From an uncultured Acidobacteriota bacterium (lineage in GTDB: Bacteria; Acidobacteriota; UBA6911; RPQK01; JAJDTT01), in NCBI GenBank assembly GCA_951812665.1, contig CATOST010000009.1, forward strand, positions 62,001 to 126,000: a stretch of 64,000 nucleotides of DNA. The letters are read 5' to 3'. Of the stretch, positions 44,041 through 53,940 are shown one piece after another (the stretch's first letter is position 1; each line of letters opens with the position of its first letter). The notes beneath the pieces were generated by a model. It was not told the DNA's origin. It did no database searches and saw nothing but the letters and a program-made list of their open reading frames with translations. Both the position numbers and the translations under genes were made by a program.

Positions 44041-46361
44041 TCAATTCTCCTCTTCCGGATTTCCCCCGGTGATGGGACAAAAGCTATCGGTCTGGCGCCG
44101 GTAGTGGGCGACCCGCCAGCTTCGTCCGTCGGTACTCACGCGCAGGCTCCCCCATTGGCTGGTGGAGAGGGGGAGCACTCCGGCCCGGCGGAGCCGGTGC
44201 AGGGCGGCTGGGGAGGGATGGCCGAAGGGGTTCTTGCGTCCAGCCGAGATCAGGCCCACCCGGGGCTGCAGCCGGTTGAGGAACGGGGAGGAGCTACTGG
44301 AGCGACTCCCATGGTGAGCTACCTTGAGGATCGCCGCCCGGCCCAGCCTGGGGGTCAATCGCCGCTCGATGTCCCGGTCGATGTCTCCCGTCAACAGCAG
44401 GCGGAAGCGCCCGTACAGGAGGAGCAGGACCAGGGACCGGTTGTTGGCGCCGGCGGAGTTCCACACCGGGTCCCCCTTCCCGGGTGGATGGAGCACCCGA
44501 TGCCCGACTCCCCCAGGAAAAAGGCCTGACCGGCGCTCAGGGTCAGCCGTTGCTCCGGCGGCTCTCCGGCCGGAGGCTCCGCCACCATCAATTGTCCCAC
44601 CGGGAAGGCCTGCCGGATGAACTCGTATCCTTGCACGTGGTCCTGATGGGGATGGGTCAAGAGGACGTAGGAGAGGTTCCGGATTCTCCGGTGCCAGAGG
44701 TAGCGTCCCACAAGTCTTTGCCCGACGAAGCGGCTGGGTTCCGCATCCCACGACCAGCGGCCCCCGGTATCCACGAGTGCGTGGGATCCGTCCGGATAGG
44801 CGATGTGGATGCTCTCCCCCTGGCCCACGTCCAGCAACGTGATCTCCAATTGTCCGTTCGCCGAATCGGACTCCCAGGTGACGGAAAGGAACAGGAGCAC
44901 CGGCGTCAGCCAGAGGAGGTGGAGTGCCTTCCGGCCCAGGATCAGGCCCAGTCCCAGAAGCAGGAAGTAGAGGATCAACTCGGCGGTCGAGGGGTGCGGC
45001 ACGTACTGGATGGTGGCGACCCGCTGCACCAGGTCCATCAGCAGACGGATCAGGTCGGACGCCGTCCCCACCAGTACCGAGAGGATCTCTCCTGTGGGAA
45101 GCCAGTAGGTGATGAGGAGAAGAAAGGCGGCCAGCAGGAAGAGGGAGAAGCAGGGCACCAGGACCAGATTGGAAAGCCAGTGAGTCCAGCACCAGACGTT
45201 GGAATAGTAGAGGGCCAAGGGCAGTGTGAACAGTTGGATGCAGAGCGTGCACGAGATCAGTGAAAGGACCGATCCGGAGCCGCGGCCCAAAAGGGGAACC
45301 AGGGACTGCGACAGGGTTCGCGGCAACGGCTCCAGGAGATGCTCCAGCCGGTATCGGATTCCCCGTCCCAGTCGTTCCCGAGTCGTCGCCTCGACCCGCA
45401 CCTGGGGCAAAAAGACCGAGGATGCGGTATGCCGCAGGGTCTGGATCCAGGGCTGGACCGGAAAGACGCAGAGCCCGATGGCCAGGAGGCTCAGATAGGA
45501 GAACTGGAAACTCGCCGTATGGAGGGATTGGGGGAGGACTCCCAGCGTGATCAGGGCGGCCACACCGAGACCGTTGAGGAACTGGGACTTCAGGCCCAAC
45601 GAGAGGAGGAGATGGATCCAACTGGCCATGAGTCCGGCCCGGATGGCGGAGATGGGAGCCCCCACGGCAACCACGTAGCTCCAGACGGCGCCCAGAGCCA
45701 GGAGGCGCCCGGCCAACCCCAGAGGGCGGGACAGGAGATGGAGAAACAGGTAGACCAGTGAGACGTGAAATCCGGAGACGGCGAAAAGGTGGAAGATTCC
45801 CAGCTTCTCGATGCTGACGCGATCGACCTCATCGAGCCGGCGGGTCTGACCCAGAAGGGTGCTCAGGACCAGATTCTCCTGCTCCGGCTGCAGTGTCCGC
45901 CGGCAGAAACGCTCGAACGACCGGACATAGGCGAACAGCGGACTTCGCGGATCCCACCCCGGATCCGGCCCCAGGCGCCGGACCTGGAGGTGCGACTTGA
46001 GACGCACCACTCCCACGATTCCCCGTTGCCAGGAGCGCAGGCGCAGGTCGTCCACTCCCGGGATTCCGTGGTGGGGCGGGTCCTCCAGGAAGGCGCTGAC
46101 CCGCAGTCTCTCTCCGTATCGGAGGTAAGGTTCCGACTCGGATCCGTCCGGAAGGGAGTAGACATAGAGAGCCACCTTCCCGGGAAGGGAAAGCTCCCGG
46201 CCCGCTTGCCGAACCGAGAGCGGCGTGATCTCCAGATACAACCCCCTCTTCAGCGCAAGCGGCGGGTGATCGATCCGGCCTACCAACTCGACAGTCTGAT
46301 TCCGATCGACGGCGAGTCGGGGACGCTGTTGCTCCTCGGTCAGGAGCCGGACCGTACCCAC
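44041..46361 (-). pseudogene. comEC: ComEC/Rec2-family DNA uptake channel, one frameshift
   Basis: The N-terminal 610 residues (from GTG 46361) read OB-like DUF4131 sequence, the Competence helices (LLGQTRRLDEVDRVSIEKLG, HLFAVSGFHVSLVYLFLH, GAPISAIRAGLMA) and the start of a metallo-beta-lactamase domain (LLDVGQGES, LLTHPHQDH). At a 5-C run (44510-44514) the frame breaks. The rest continues in another frame as VLHPPGKGDPVWNS, LLLTGDIDRDIE, VAHHGSRSS and SAGRKNPFGHP to 44041. Adding one base to the run restores a full-length protein of about 774 codons. Either a real mutation or a homopolymer sequencing error. Coding may start further upstream, since FCLFNPCLVLALL precedes the GTG in frame. Confidence 0.85.
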
Positions 46362-46451
46362 CAGGAGCGCCAGGACGAGACAGGGGTTGAAGAGACAGAA
46401 ACGGCCCAGCTTTTCCAGTGGAACATCCAGTAACCTCTCTAACGCCGGAAG

Positions 46452-46626
46452 CTGGAAAAACTGCGAGGAGGGGCGATATCCAATCGCCCCTTCCTGCGTT
46501 GGCCCGCGGGCTCATTTCATCCTGCATTCTTGCGCCTCGCGATCACTTGGGAGATCGGCGGTTGGAAACCGCCGCTTCGTACGCTCCTTGATGCCTTGGG
46601 AGATCAGCGGTTGGAAACCGCCGCTC
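46452..46626. repeat. Three GGCGRTWTCCAAYCGCC / GGCGGTTGGAAACCGCC palindromes
   Basis: GGCGATATCCAATCGCC near 46472, then GGCGGTTGGAAACCGCC (around 46569) and AGCGGTTGGAAACCGCCGCT (around 46606), the latter two within repeated CTTGGGAGATC(G/A)GCGG units 49 bp apart. They fill the gap between comEC and the VWA gene. Confidence 0.75.
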
Positions 46627-46632
46627 CGTTCC

Positions 46633-47631
46633 TCAAAATCGAGGACTTGGCCAGTAGTACTGGCGGCGGTGGAGGATCTTGCCGGTGGGTTCGCTGCATT
46701 GGACCCGGATGGCCCGGAACTTGTGGTCCGATTCGAGGGGTGGGCGGAAGGTGAGAACGTACTGGCTCTTGAGTTCCCGGGCCAGCTCCATATACCTGTC
46801 CGTGAGTTCCTCCAGCCTCTCGGGAAAGAGGGCCCGACCCCCGGTCGCCTCGGCCAGGTGGAGCATGGCCCTCTCCTTCTGCTCGAAGTAGGCTTCGACG
46901 AAGTCCTCTTCCGGGTTCACCAACTCGGACATCACCCGATTCAGGAATTCCACCCGGTTGCTCCGGCCCACTTCGTCCTGGATCAGTCGGGTCCTGCTGA
47001 TGATGTAAAGGGCGACGTTGGAAGCGATCAGGCGGCGGACGATCTGGTCGTAGCTCTGACTGCTCTCGTTGTCCAGGCCGTCGGTGAGCAGGATGATGGC
47101 CTTCTTCCCGCTGACCCGGGACAGTTGCTTGTTGGTGGTGGTCCACAGAGCGTCGTACATGGCGGTCCGATAGCCCGGCTCCAGCTTCCTGAGGGCGCGG
47201 CGGATCGACCTCAGGCTCGAAGTCCAGTCACGGATCACCTGGACGCGGTCGGAAAAGGTGATGACGGAGAACCGGTCGTTTTTCTGAAAGGAACGGGCGA
47301 AGTCGAGGGCCGCCTGGGCGATCTGCTTCAACTCGCTGCGGATACTGCCGCTCACGTCCAGCAGGAGAGCCACATGGATGCGGTCCTGGTCCAGCACGAA
47401 GTTCTCGATGGCCCGGGGGCTGTTCTCATCCAGCAGGGAAAAGTGCTCCCGTTCCAGATGAGTCAAGAGCTTCCCCGTCGGCCCGAAGACGGTGACCGGA
47501 ACCCGGATGAAGCTGGCCCGGACCCGAAATGTGGGGGGAGCGGAATCAGAGGAGGGTTGGGACTGGATGAATTGGATCGCCAGAAGCCAACAGGCGCTGA
47601 GCAGGACGACTCCACTCCGAAACCTCACCAC
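46633..47631 (-). CDS. Exported VWA-domain protein (acidobacterial VWFA-related type)
   Basis: 332 residues with signal (LLSACWLLAIQF). An N-terminal strand region FIRVPVTVFGPTGKLLTHLEREHFSLLDENSPRAIENF matches the short domain that precedes the VWA fold in this acidobacterial family. HVALLLDVSGS (D92, S94, S96) is the MIDAS motif; AMYDAL and LLTDGLDN supply the other metal ligands. The DxSxS site is complete, so metal-dependent protein binding is likely. Partner unknown. Confidence 0.88.
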   Translation of the reverse strand: MVRFRSGVVLLSACWLLAIQFIQSQPSSDSAPPTFRVRASFIRVPVTVFGPTGKLLTHLEREHFSLLDENSPRAIENFVLDQDRIHVALLLDVSGSIRSELKQIAQAALDFARSFQKNDRFSVITFSDRVQVIRDWTSSLRSIRRALRKLEPGYRTAMYDALWTTTNKQLSRVSGKKAIILLTDGLDNESSQSYDQIVRRLIASNVALYIISRTRLIQDEVGRSNRVEFLNRVMSELVNPEEDFVEAYFEQKERAMLHLAEATGGRALFPERLEELTDRYMELARELKSQYVLTFRPPLESDHKFRAIRVQCSEPTGKILHRRQYYWPSPRF

Positions 47632-47658
47632 CGGGTCCTCCGGATCTCGGCCCTCCTT

Positions 47659-49143
47659 TTACGGTTCCTCCTCGGGACTCCACCTCAGCACCGGGCGGCG
47701 GGCGGCCCGGGTCTCGTCCAGCCGGGTCCGTTTGGCCAGACGGGGCGCTTCGTGGACGGCCCCCGCATCCTCCCGGGCGCGACGGTAGATCCGGACCATG
47801 GCCTCCACGAAGGCGTCCAACTCCGCCTTGCTCTCGCTTTCGGTGGGCTCGATCATCATCGCACCCCGGACGATCAGAGGGAAGTAGATGGTCGGCGGAT
47901 GGAAGCCCTCGTCGATGAGCTGCTTGGCCACGTCCAGCGTCTTGACCCCGAAGGGCTCCAGGGTCTTGTCCGAGAAGACCGCTTCGTGCATGGACGGGGT
48001 CGGGTAGGGAAGGTGAAAGTATTCCTGTAGCCGGGCTCGGATGTAGTTGGCGTTGAGGACGGCGGTTTCGGTGAGCTGCTTCAGTCCGCTCCCGCCGCAG
48101 GTGAGGATGTAGGTCAGAGCCCGCACCATCATCCCGAAGTTGCCGTGGAAGGCGTGGACCGGGCCGATGGAGTGGGGCCGGTCCGAGTTGGTCCGGAATC
48201 CGTCTCCGCGCGCTTCGATGACGGGAGAGGGGAGATAGGGGGCCAGGAGTTCACGACAGGCCACGGCTCCACAGCCGGGTCCACCGCCGCCGTGGGGGGT
48301 CGAGAAGGTTTTGTGCAGATTGAGGTGGAGCACGTCGATTCCCATGTCGCCCGGACGCGCATAGCCCATGAGGGCGTTGAAGTTGGCCCCGTCCATGTAG
48401 ATGAGCCCGCCCTGATCGTGGAGGATGCGGCTGATCTCCTCGATCTGGCTCTCGAAGATCCCCAGCGTGTTGGGATTGGTCAACATCAGGCAGGCCACGT
48501 CTTCGTTCATGCGCTCCCGCAGGATCCGGATGTCGATCCTTCCGGAGGAATCGGAGGGAATCGAGACCACCTGGTACCCGGCGATGGCGGCACTGGCCGG
48601 GTTGGTGCCGTGTGCCGAGTCGGGGATCAGGACGTAACGCCGGGGTCTTTTTTGCGCCGCATGATGGGCCCGCACCATGAGGATTCCCACCATTTCCCCT
48701 TGGGACCCGGCCGCCGGTTGGAGCGTGGCGGCGTCCAGGCCCGTAAGTTCCTGCAGGCACTCCTGGAGCCGGTGGATGAGTTCCAGGTTGCCCTGCGACA
48801 GGGCGTCCTCCTGCAGGGGATGCACCATGGCGATCCGCGGCATGCGAGCGGTCCGCTCGTTGAGCCGGGGGTTGTACTTCATGGTGCAGGAGCCCAGGGG
48901 ATACATCCCCAGGTCGATGTGATAGTTCCAGGTCGACATTCGGGTGTAGTGCCGAATGATCTCCACCTCGCTCACTTCCGGGAAACCCGCAACCTCCTCC
49001 CGGGTCAGCCCCGGGTCCAGGATCTCCTCGATGGGCGTGTCCTCCACGTCCAAAGGGGGGAGACTGTAGGCGGACTTGCCCGGGGAGGACTGTTCGAAGA
49101 TGAGCGGCTCGTTGAGGTTGTAGACGGAACTGGTTCGACTCAT
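47659..49143 (-). CDS. gcvPB: Glycine dehydrogenase (decarboxylating) subunit 2
   Basis: 494 residues. GMYPLGSCTMKYNPR near residue 80, QPAAGSQGEMVG, and LHLNLHKTFSTPHGGGGPG with the PLP lysine near 278 are P-protein C-terminal-half signatures. With GcvPA it forms the split, alpha2beta2 P-protein that decarboxylates glycine and loads the aminomethyl group on GcvH. Overlaps gcvPA by 4 bp. Confidence 0.97.
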   Translation of the reverse strand: MSRTSSVYNLNEPLIFEQSSPGKSAYSLPPLDVEDTPIEEILDPGLTREEVAGFPEVSEVEIIRHYTRMSTWNYHIDLGMYPLGSCTMKYNPRLNERTARMPRIAMVHPLQEDALSQGNLELIHRLQECLQELTGLDAATLQPAAGSQGEMVGILMVRAHHAAQKRPRRYVLIPDSAHGTNPASAAIAGYQVVSIPSDSSGRIDIRILRERMNEDVACLMLTNPNTLGIFESQIEEISRILHDQGGLIYMDGANFNALMGYARPGDMGIDVLHLNLHKTFSTPHGGGGPGCGAVACRELLAPYLPSPVIEARGDGFRTNSDRPHSIGPVHAFHGNFGMMVRALTYILTCGGSGLKQLTETAVLNANYIRARLQEYFHLPYPTPSMHEAVFSDKTLEPFGVKTLDVAKQLIDEGFHPPTIYFPLIVRGAMMIEPTESESKAELDAFVEAMVRIYRRAREDAGAVHEAPRLAKRTRLDETRAARRPVLRWSPEEEP

Positions 49144-50477
49144 ACGGTCACCGGGCTTTGCTGGAGGACGCGGATGAAGCGGTCGATCTGGCGGCGAGTG
49201 TTCTGGTCGGTGACACAGACCAGCATCTGGTCCCGGCGCGACGGAAACCAGGTTCCCAGGGGCAGCCCCCCGATGATGCCTTCCCGGTAAAGCTCCTGGT
49301 TCAGTCCCTCAGGATCGTCGACGCGCAGCACCATTTCGTTGAAGACGGGCCCCGGGAAAACGACGCGATCGGCCAACCTCCGCCTGAGGTAATGAGCCTT
49401 CTTCAGGTTCTGCTCGGCCAGTTCTCGAATGCCGTTCTTGCCCAGGGTGGACAGGAAGATGGACACGGCCAGGGCGCAGAGGCCCTGGTTGGTGCAGATG
49501 TTGGAGGTGGCCTTCTCGCGGCGGATGTGCTGCTCCCGGGTGGAGAGGGTCAGGACGAAACCGCGCCGATCTTTCCGGTCCACGGTCTGACCCACGAGCC
49601 GGCCCGGCAGCTGCCGCTTGTAGCGGTCGCGGGTGGCGAACAGCCCCAGATAGGGCCCGCCGAAGCTCAGTGGAAGACCCAGACTCTGCCCCTCTCCGGC
49701 CACGATGTCGGCACCCATCTCTCCCGGCGGTTTCAGCAGCCCCAGGGAGAGGGCCTCGGTGGTGGCGGCCACCAGCAGGGCCCGGCGCCGGTGAGCCAAC
49801 CGGCCCAGCTCTTCCATCTCCTCCACGACGCCGAAGAAGTTGGGAGACTGGACCACCACCGCCGCCGTCCGGTCATCCAGGAGGGCGTCCACGGCCTCCG
49901 GATCCATGGAGCCGGCGGAGGTGGCGGGGACGGTGGTCACGGAGAGGTGATTTCCGGTATAGGTGCCCAGGACCTTCCGGTAGTTCGGATGGAGCGCCTC
50001 CGGAACCAGGATCCGCGTCCGGCGGGTCACCCGGGCCGCCATCATGACCGCTTCGGCCAAGGCGCTGGCGCCGTCGTAGAGGCTGGCGTTGGCCACTTCC
50101 ATCCCCGTGAGCTGAGCGATGAGGGTCTGGTATTCGAAGATGGCCTGCAGAGTTCCCTGACTGATTTCCGGCTGATAGGGCGTATAGGCGGTGAAGTACT
50201 CGGAGCGCGAGATCAGCGTGTCGATCACGGAGGGGATGAAATGGTGGTATGCGCCGGCGCCCAGAAAGTAGGCGAAGTCGTCGCCGGAGGCGTTCTTTCG
50301 GGCCATGGCCCTGAAGTCGGCCAGTAGCGACGATTCGGAGAGGGGCTCCGCCAGGTTCAGCGGCCGGCCGAGGCGCACCCCGACCGGAATCGACTCGAAC
50401 AGGTCGTCCGTCTTCTCCACGCCGATGGCCTGGAGCATGACCTGTCTTTCTTCCGGAGTCAGGGAAATGTAGCGCAT
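49140..50477 (-). CDS. gcvPA: Glycine dehydrogenase (decarboxylating) subunit 1
   Basis: 445 residues. FLGAGAYHHFIPSVIDTLISRSEYFTAYTPYQPEISQG is represented by its parts FLGAGAYHHFIPS and FTAYTPYQPEISQGTLQ, and GEGQSLGLPLSFGGPYLG plus RKATSNICTNQGLCAL-type sequence (EKATSNICTNQ) follow; all are P-protein N-terminal-half blocks. Partner of GcvPB. Starts 12 bp after the gcvH stop. Confidence 0.97.
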   Translation of the reverse strand: MRYISLTPEERQVMLQAIGVEKTDDLFESIPVGVRLGRPLNLAEPLSESSLLADFRAMARKNASGDDFAYFLGAGAYHHFIPSVIDTLISRSEYFTAYTPYQPEISQGTLQAIFEYQTLIAQLTGMEVANASLYDGASALAEAVMMAARVTRRTRILVPEALHPNYRKVLGTYTGNHLSVTTVPATSAGSMDPEAVDALLDDRTAAVVVQSPNFFGVVEEMEELGRLAHRRRALLVAATTEALSLGLLKPPGEMGADIVAGEGQSLGLPLSFGGPYLGLFATRDRYKRQLPGRLVGQTVDRKDRRGFVLTLSTREQHIRREKATSNICTNQGLCALAVSIFLSTLGKNGIRELAEQNLKKAHYLRRRLADRVVFPGPVFNEMVLRVDDPEGLNQELYREGIIGGLPLGTWFPSRRDQMLVCVTDQNTRRQIDRFIRVLQQSPVTV

Positions 50478-50489
50478 GGGCCAACCGGA

Positions 50490-50885
50490 TCAGTGCCCGG
50501 ATTCCTCAGCCAGGTATGCGGCGTACTCCTCGGCGGACAGGAGTCCGTCCAGCTCCGCGGGGTCGTTCAGTTTCACCTGGATCATCCAGCCCTCACCGTA
50601 GGGGTCTTCGTTGACCAGTTCCGGCTGCTCCTCCAAGGACTCGTTGATCTGAACGACCCTGCCCGTGACGGGGCTGTAGAGATCGGAGACGGCCTTGACC
50701 GATTCCACGGTGCCGAAAATGTCTTCACCGCCCAGTTCGTCTCCCGTCCGGGGGAGTTCGACGAAGACCACGTCACCCAGTTCCTCCTGGGCGTGGTGCG
50801 TGATGCCCACGCGGCCCCGTCCCTCCTCCAGGATCTCGATCCATTCATGTTCTCTGGTGTATCGAAGCCCTTCCGGGATTGCCAT
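50490..50885 (-). CDS. gcvH: Glycine cleavage H protein
   Basis: 131 residues. ESVKAVSDLYSPVTG carries the lipoyl lysine (K64). GRVGITHHAQEELGDVVFVELP is the typical strand block before it. Shuttles the aminomethyl and reduced lipoyl groups between P, T and L proteins. Lies about 100 bp after gcvT. Confidence 0.97.
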   Translation of the reverse strand: MAIPEGLRYTREHEWIEILEEGRGRVGITHHAQEELGDVVFVELPRTGDELGGEDIFGTVESVKAVSDLYSPVTGRVVQINESLEEQPELVNEDPYGEGWMIQVKLNDPAELDGLLSAEEYAAYLAEESGH

Positions 50886-50984
50886 CTTCGCCTTCCTCAG
50901 GTTTCGGGGCCCTGATTTCCGGGCGCCCTCCCCGCTTTGGGGTGACCACTATTTACCCAACCGAGACGGAGGATTCAACATCGA

Positions 50985-52057
<1,073 letters not shown>

Positions 52058-52061
<4 letters not shown>

Positions 52062-52477
52062 TCGGAGGGCCCGACATCGACTCGGCGAAAGTGGGACTGC
52101 TGCGTCGCGGCGGAAAAGAAGATCATGCCCAAGGGGGTGAAGACTCCGGCATCGTCGGTCTTGCCCACCACGACCCCCAGATCCTGGTCTCGACCCAGCG
52201 CCGCTTGGAAGTCGTACTGGGCGTTCAAGCCTCTGAGGTGCATGTCGCCGTTGTCGGTGGCGGGCGGATCCAGAGTGATCTTGGCTTGGACCGTGGGACC
52301 GGCGGAATGGACGCTGACGACCCGGAAATCCCCACCCGCCAGATGGTCGAACTGCTCCGTGATCTCCACCGCTTCGGACATTCCCGGAGTGGACGGGCCA
52401 GCGAAAAAGATGCTGTAGAAGATGAAGGCGGGAAGGGCCAATCCCATGAGAATCATCACTCCGGCGGCGCGCGACAT
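52058..52477 (-). CDS. Small membrane-anchored protein at the head of the gcv operon
   Basis: 139 residues. One N-terminal membrane helix (GVMILMGLALPAFIFYSIFF) followed by a roughly 110-residue soluble domain with short strands (GGDFRVVSVHSAGPTVQAKITL, DLGVVVGKTDDAGVFTPLGMIFF). No Cys and no known motif. The 4-bp overlap with gcvT ties its expression to glycine cleavage. Family not recognised. Confidence 0.7.
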
Positions 52478-52686
52478 CAGGAACCTATTCTATACAAGTC
52501 GGTGTCATTCCGGCATGAGAGTCGCCGCGCGACCCGAATCCGCCGGCATCTCACCGTCGGGTAAAGACAGGAGAACACGGCGATTTCCCCGCGTCTGAAC
52601 CTTCCGGAACCGCCCGTCGTCTATCCAAACAGGCAGATCGAGGTCGATCTGACGAGGTTTTGAACCAGTTTGCACGGAGGATCGAA

Positions 52687-53604
52687 ATGGATAGATCGGA
52701 TGACAGGAAACAGTTTGCGGATCCGTTGCTGGCGGCGGTGGGCGGAGGCCCCGACCGGGAGCCGGTTCCGTCTCGATCCCGGACGGATCGCCTGGCCGGA
52801 GCGGTGATCTGGATGATGGTCGGCATTGGCCTGGGTCTGGGGGCGTACCTTTTCTGGGACACACAGCAGGAGATCCAGCGTCTCAACCAGGACCTGACGG
52901 AGAGCGAATCGCGGTTGGATCAGATGAAACGAACCTTGGAGAGCTCCGGCGAAAAGATTCGAACGCTGGAGGAGGGAGCCGCCAAAAGCGGGAGCCGAAT
53001 CCAATCCCAGGGTAAGGAGCTGAGCCAATACCGCGGTCTGTTCCAGGGACTGAAATCGGACCAGGAGCAGCAGACTCAGGGTCTGAAGTCGCTGGCGACG
53101 AACAAGGCGGACCGGGAGGACATCACGAAGCTCCAAGGGGAAAACGAGGGGATTCGGAAAGAGAACGCAGGCATCCGGAAGCAGGTCGGCCAAGTCTCGG
53201 CCGGTCTCACCGATCTGAAGGAGATCACCGGCGTCAACCGGGCCGGCCTGGCCAATTCGAAGCGGAGGCTGGACCGCCTGGACCGCGACCTGGATGCCAC
53301 CAGCGACCGCTTGTCACAGCTCTCCCGGTCGCTGGAGCGGGAAAGGATCGAGTTCGAGCTGCAGGAAAAGGGAGGGTTCTTCAAGGTCCTCGACGTTCAC
53401 TTGAATCTGCGGGACGCCAATGCCAAGAAGCAGCGGTACGATTTGGACATCTACGTGGGACGCAAGCGGATCCGGAAGAAGCACAAGTATGCCAACGAGC
53501 CAGTCTATTTCTTCGTGGAGGGGGTCGACAAACCCTACGAAGTGGTGATCACGCGTATCGTCCGGAACCAGGTCGCCGGTTACCTGACGGTGCCGGTTGC
53601 GTAA
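52687..53604 (+). CDS. Membrane-anchored coiled-coil protein with C-terminal beta domain
   Basis: 305 residues from ATG 52687, which follows GGAGG. A short cytoplasmic tail, one helix (LAGAVIWMMVGIGLGLGAYLFW, about 40-60), then about 150 residues of heptad-type coiled coil (QEIQRLNQDLTESESRLDQM and on to SQLSRSLERERIEFEL). The last 75 residues are a basic beta-rich domain (RYDLDIYVGRKRIRKKHKYA). Resembles exported coiled-coil proteins of unknown role; not recognised further. Divergent from the gcv operon. Confidence 0.75.
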   Translation: MDRSDDRKQFADPLLAAVGGGPDREPVPSRSRTDRLAGAVIWMMVGIGLGLGAYLFWDTQQEIQRLNQDLTESESRLDQMKRTLESSGEKIRTLEEGAAKSGSRIQSQGKELSQYRGLFQGLKSDQEQQTQGLKSLATNKADREDITKLQGENEGIRKENAGIRKQVGQVSAGLTDLKEITGVNRAGLANSKRRLDRLDRDLDATSDRLSQLSRSLERERIEFELQEKGGFFKVLDVHLNLRDANAKKQRYDLDIYVGRKRIRKKHKYANEPVYFFVEGVDKPYEVVITRIVRNQVAGYLTVPVA

Positions 53605-53940
53605 TGGCGCCGTGCAATTGGAGGGGGGACATTCTTGTCCCCCATACCATCAAGGAATCGAGGCGATTCCACCGCGTGGGTTGACAAATTCTTCAGTCAT
53701 CCATTCATCAGGAAAGGCAGCAATAGAATTCCGTCGGGGCACCCCTCGTGGGTGCCCTCTCTTCTCCGAACATTTGTGATTCACCGTAGTCCCGGACTGG
53801 ACCACGTTTGCCGGAATCGGGAGTTGATCACCTGATGGCGGGTCGCGGCGCGCCTGCGGCGACCGCAGGCGTCGCCTATTCCAGACGAAGACAAACGGCC
53901 GCGTCGGCCCGACCCTGCCCGGGATTGTCACCGAGGCTCG
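53605..53940. other. 336-bp intergenic region with two palindromic repeats
   Basis: No gene. GGGGGACATTCTTGTCCCCC near 53616-53635 is an arm of the REPIN-like family. A second palindrome at 53737-53757 is listed separately. Confidence 0.6.
53737..53757. repeat. GGGCACCC-loop-GGGTGCCC palindrome, copy 1
   Basis: GGGCACCC (53737-53744) and GGGTGCCC (53750-53757) with a 5-nt loop, flanked by CCGTCG and TCTCTTCTCCGAA. A near copy is at 56868-56888. Confidence 0.7.

Noticed and set aside
44041-45621. A separate 526-codon gene on the minus strand
   Set aside because: Only its last 150 codons are real; they are the frameshifted end of comEC, the rest is a shadow.
52478-52686. Glycine riboswitch ahead of the gcv operon
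   Set aside because: I looked for the paired aptamer sequences on the minus strand and found none.
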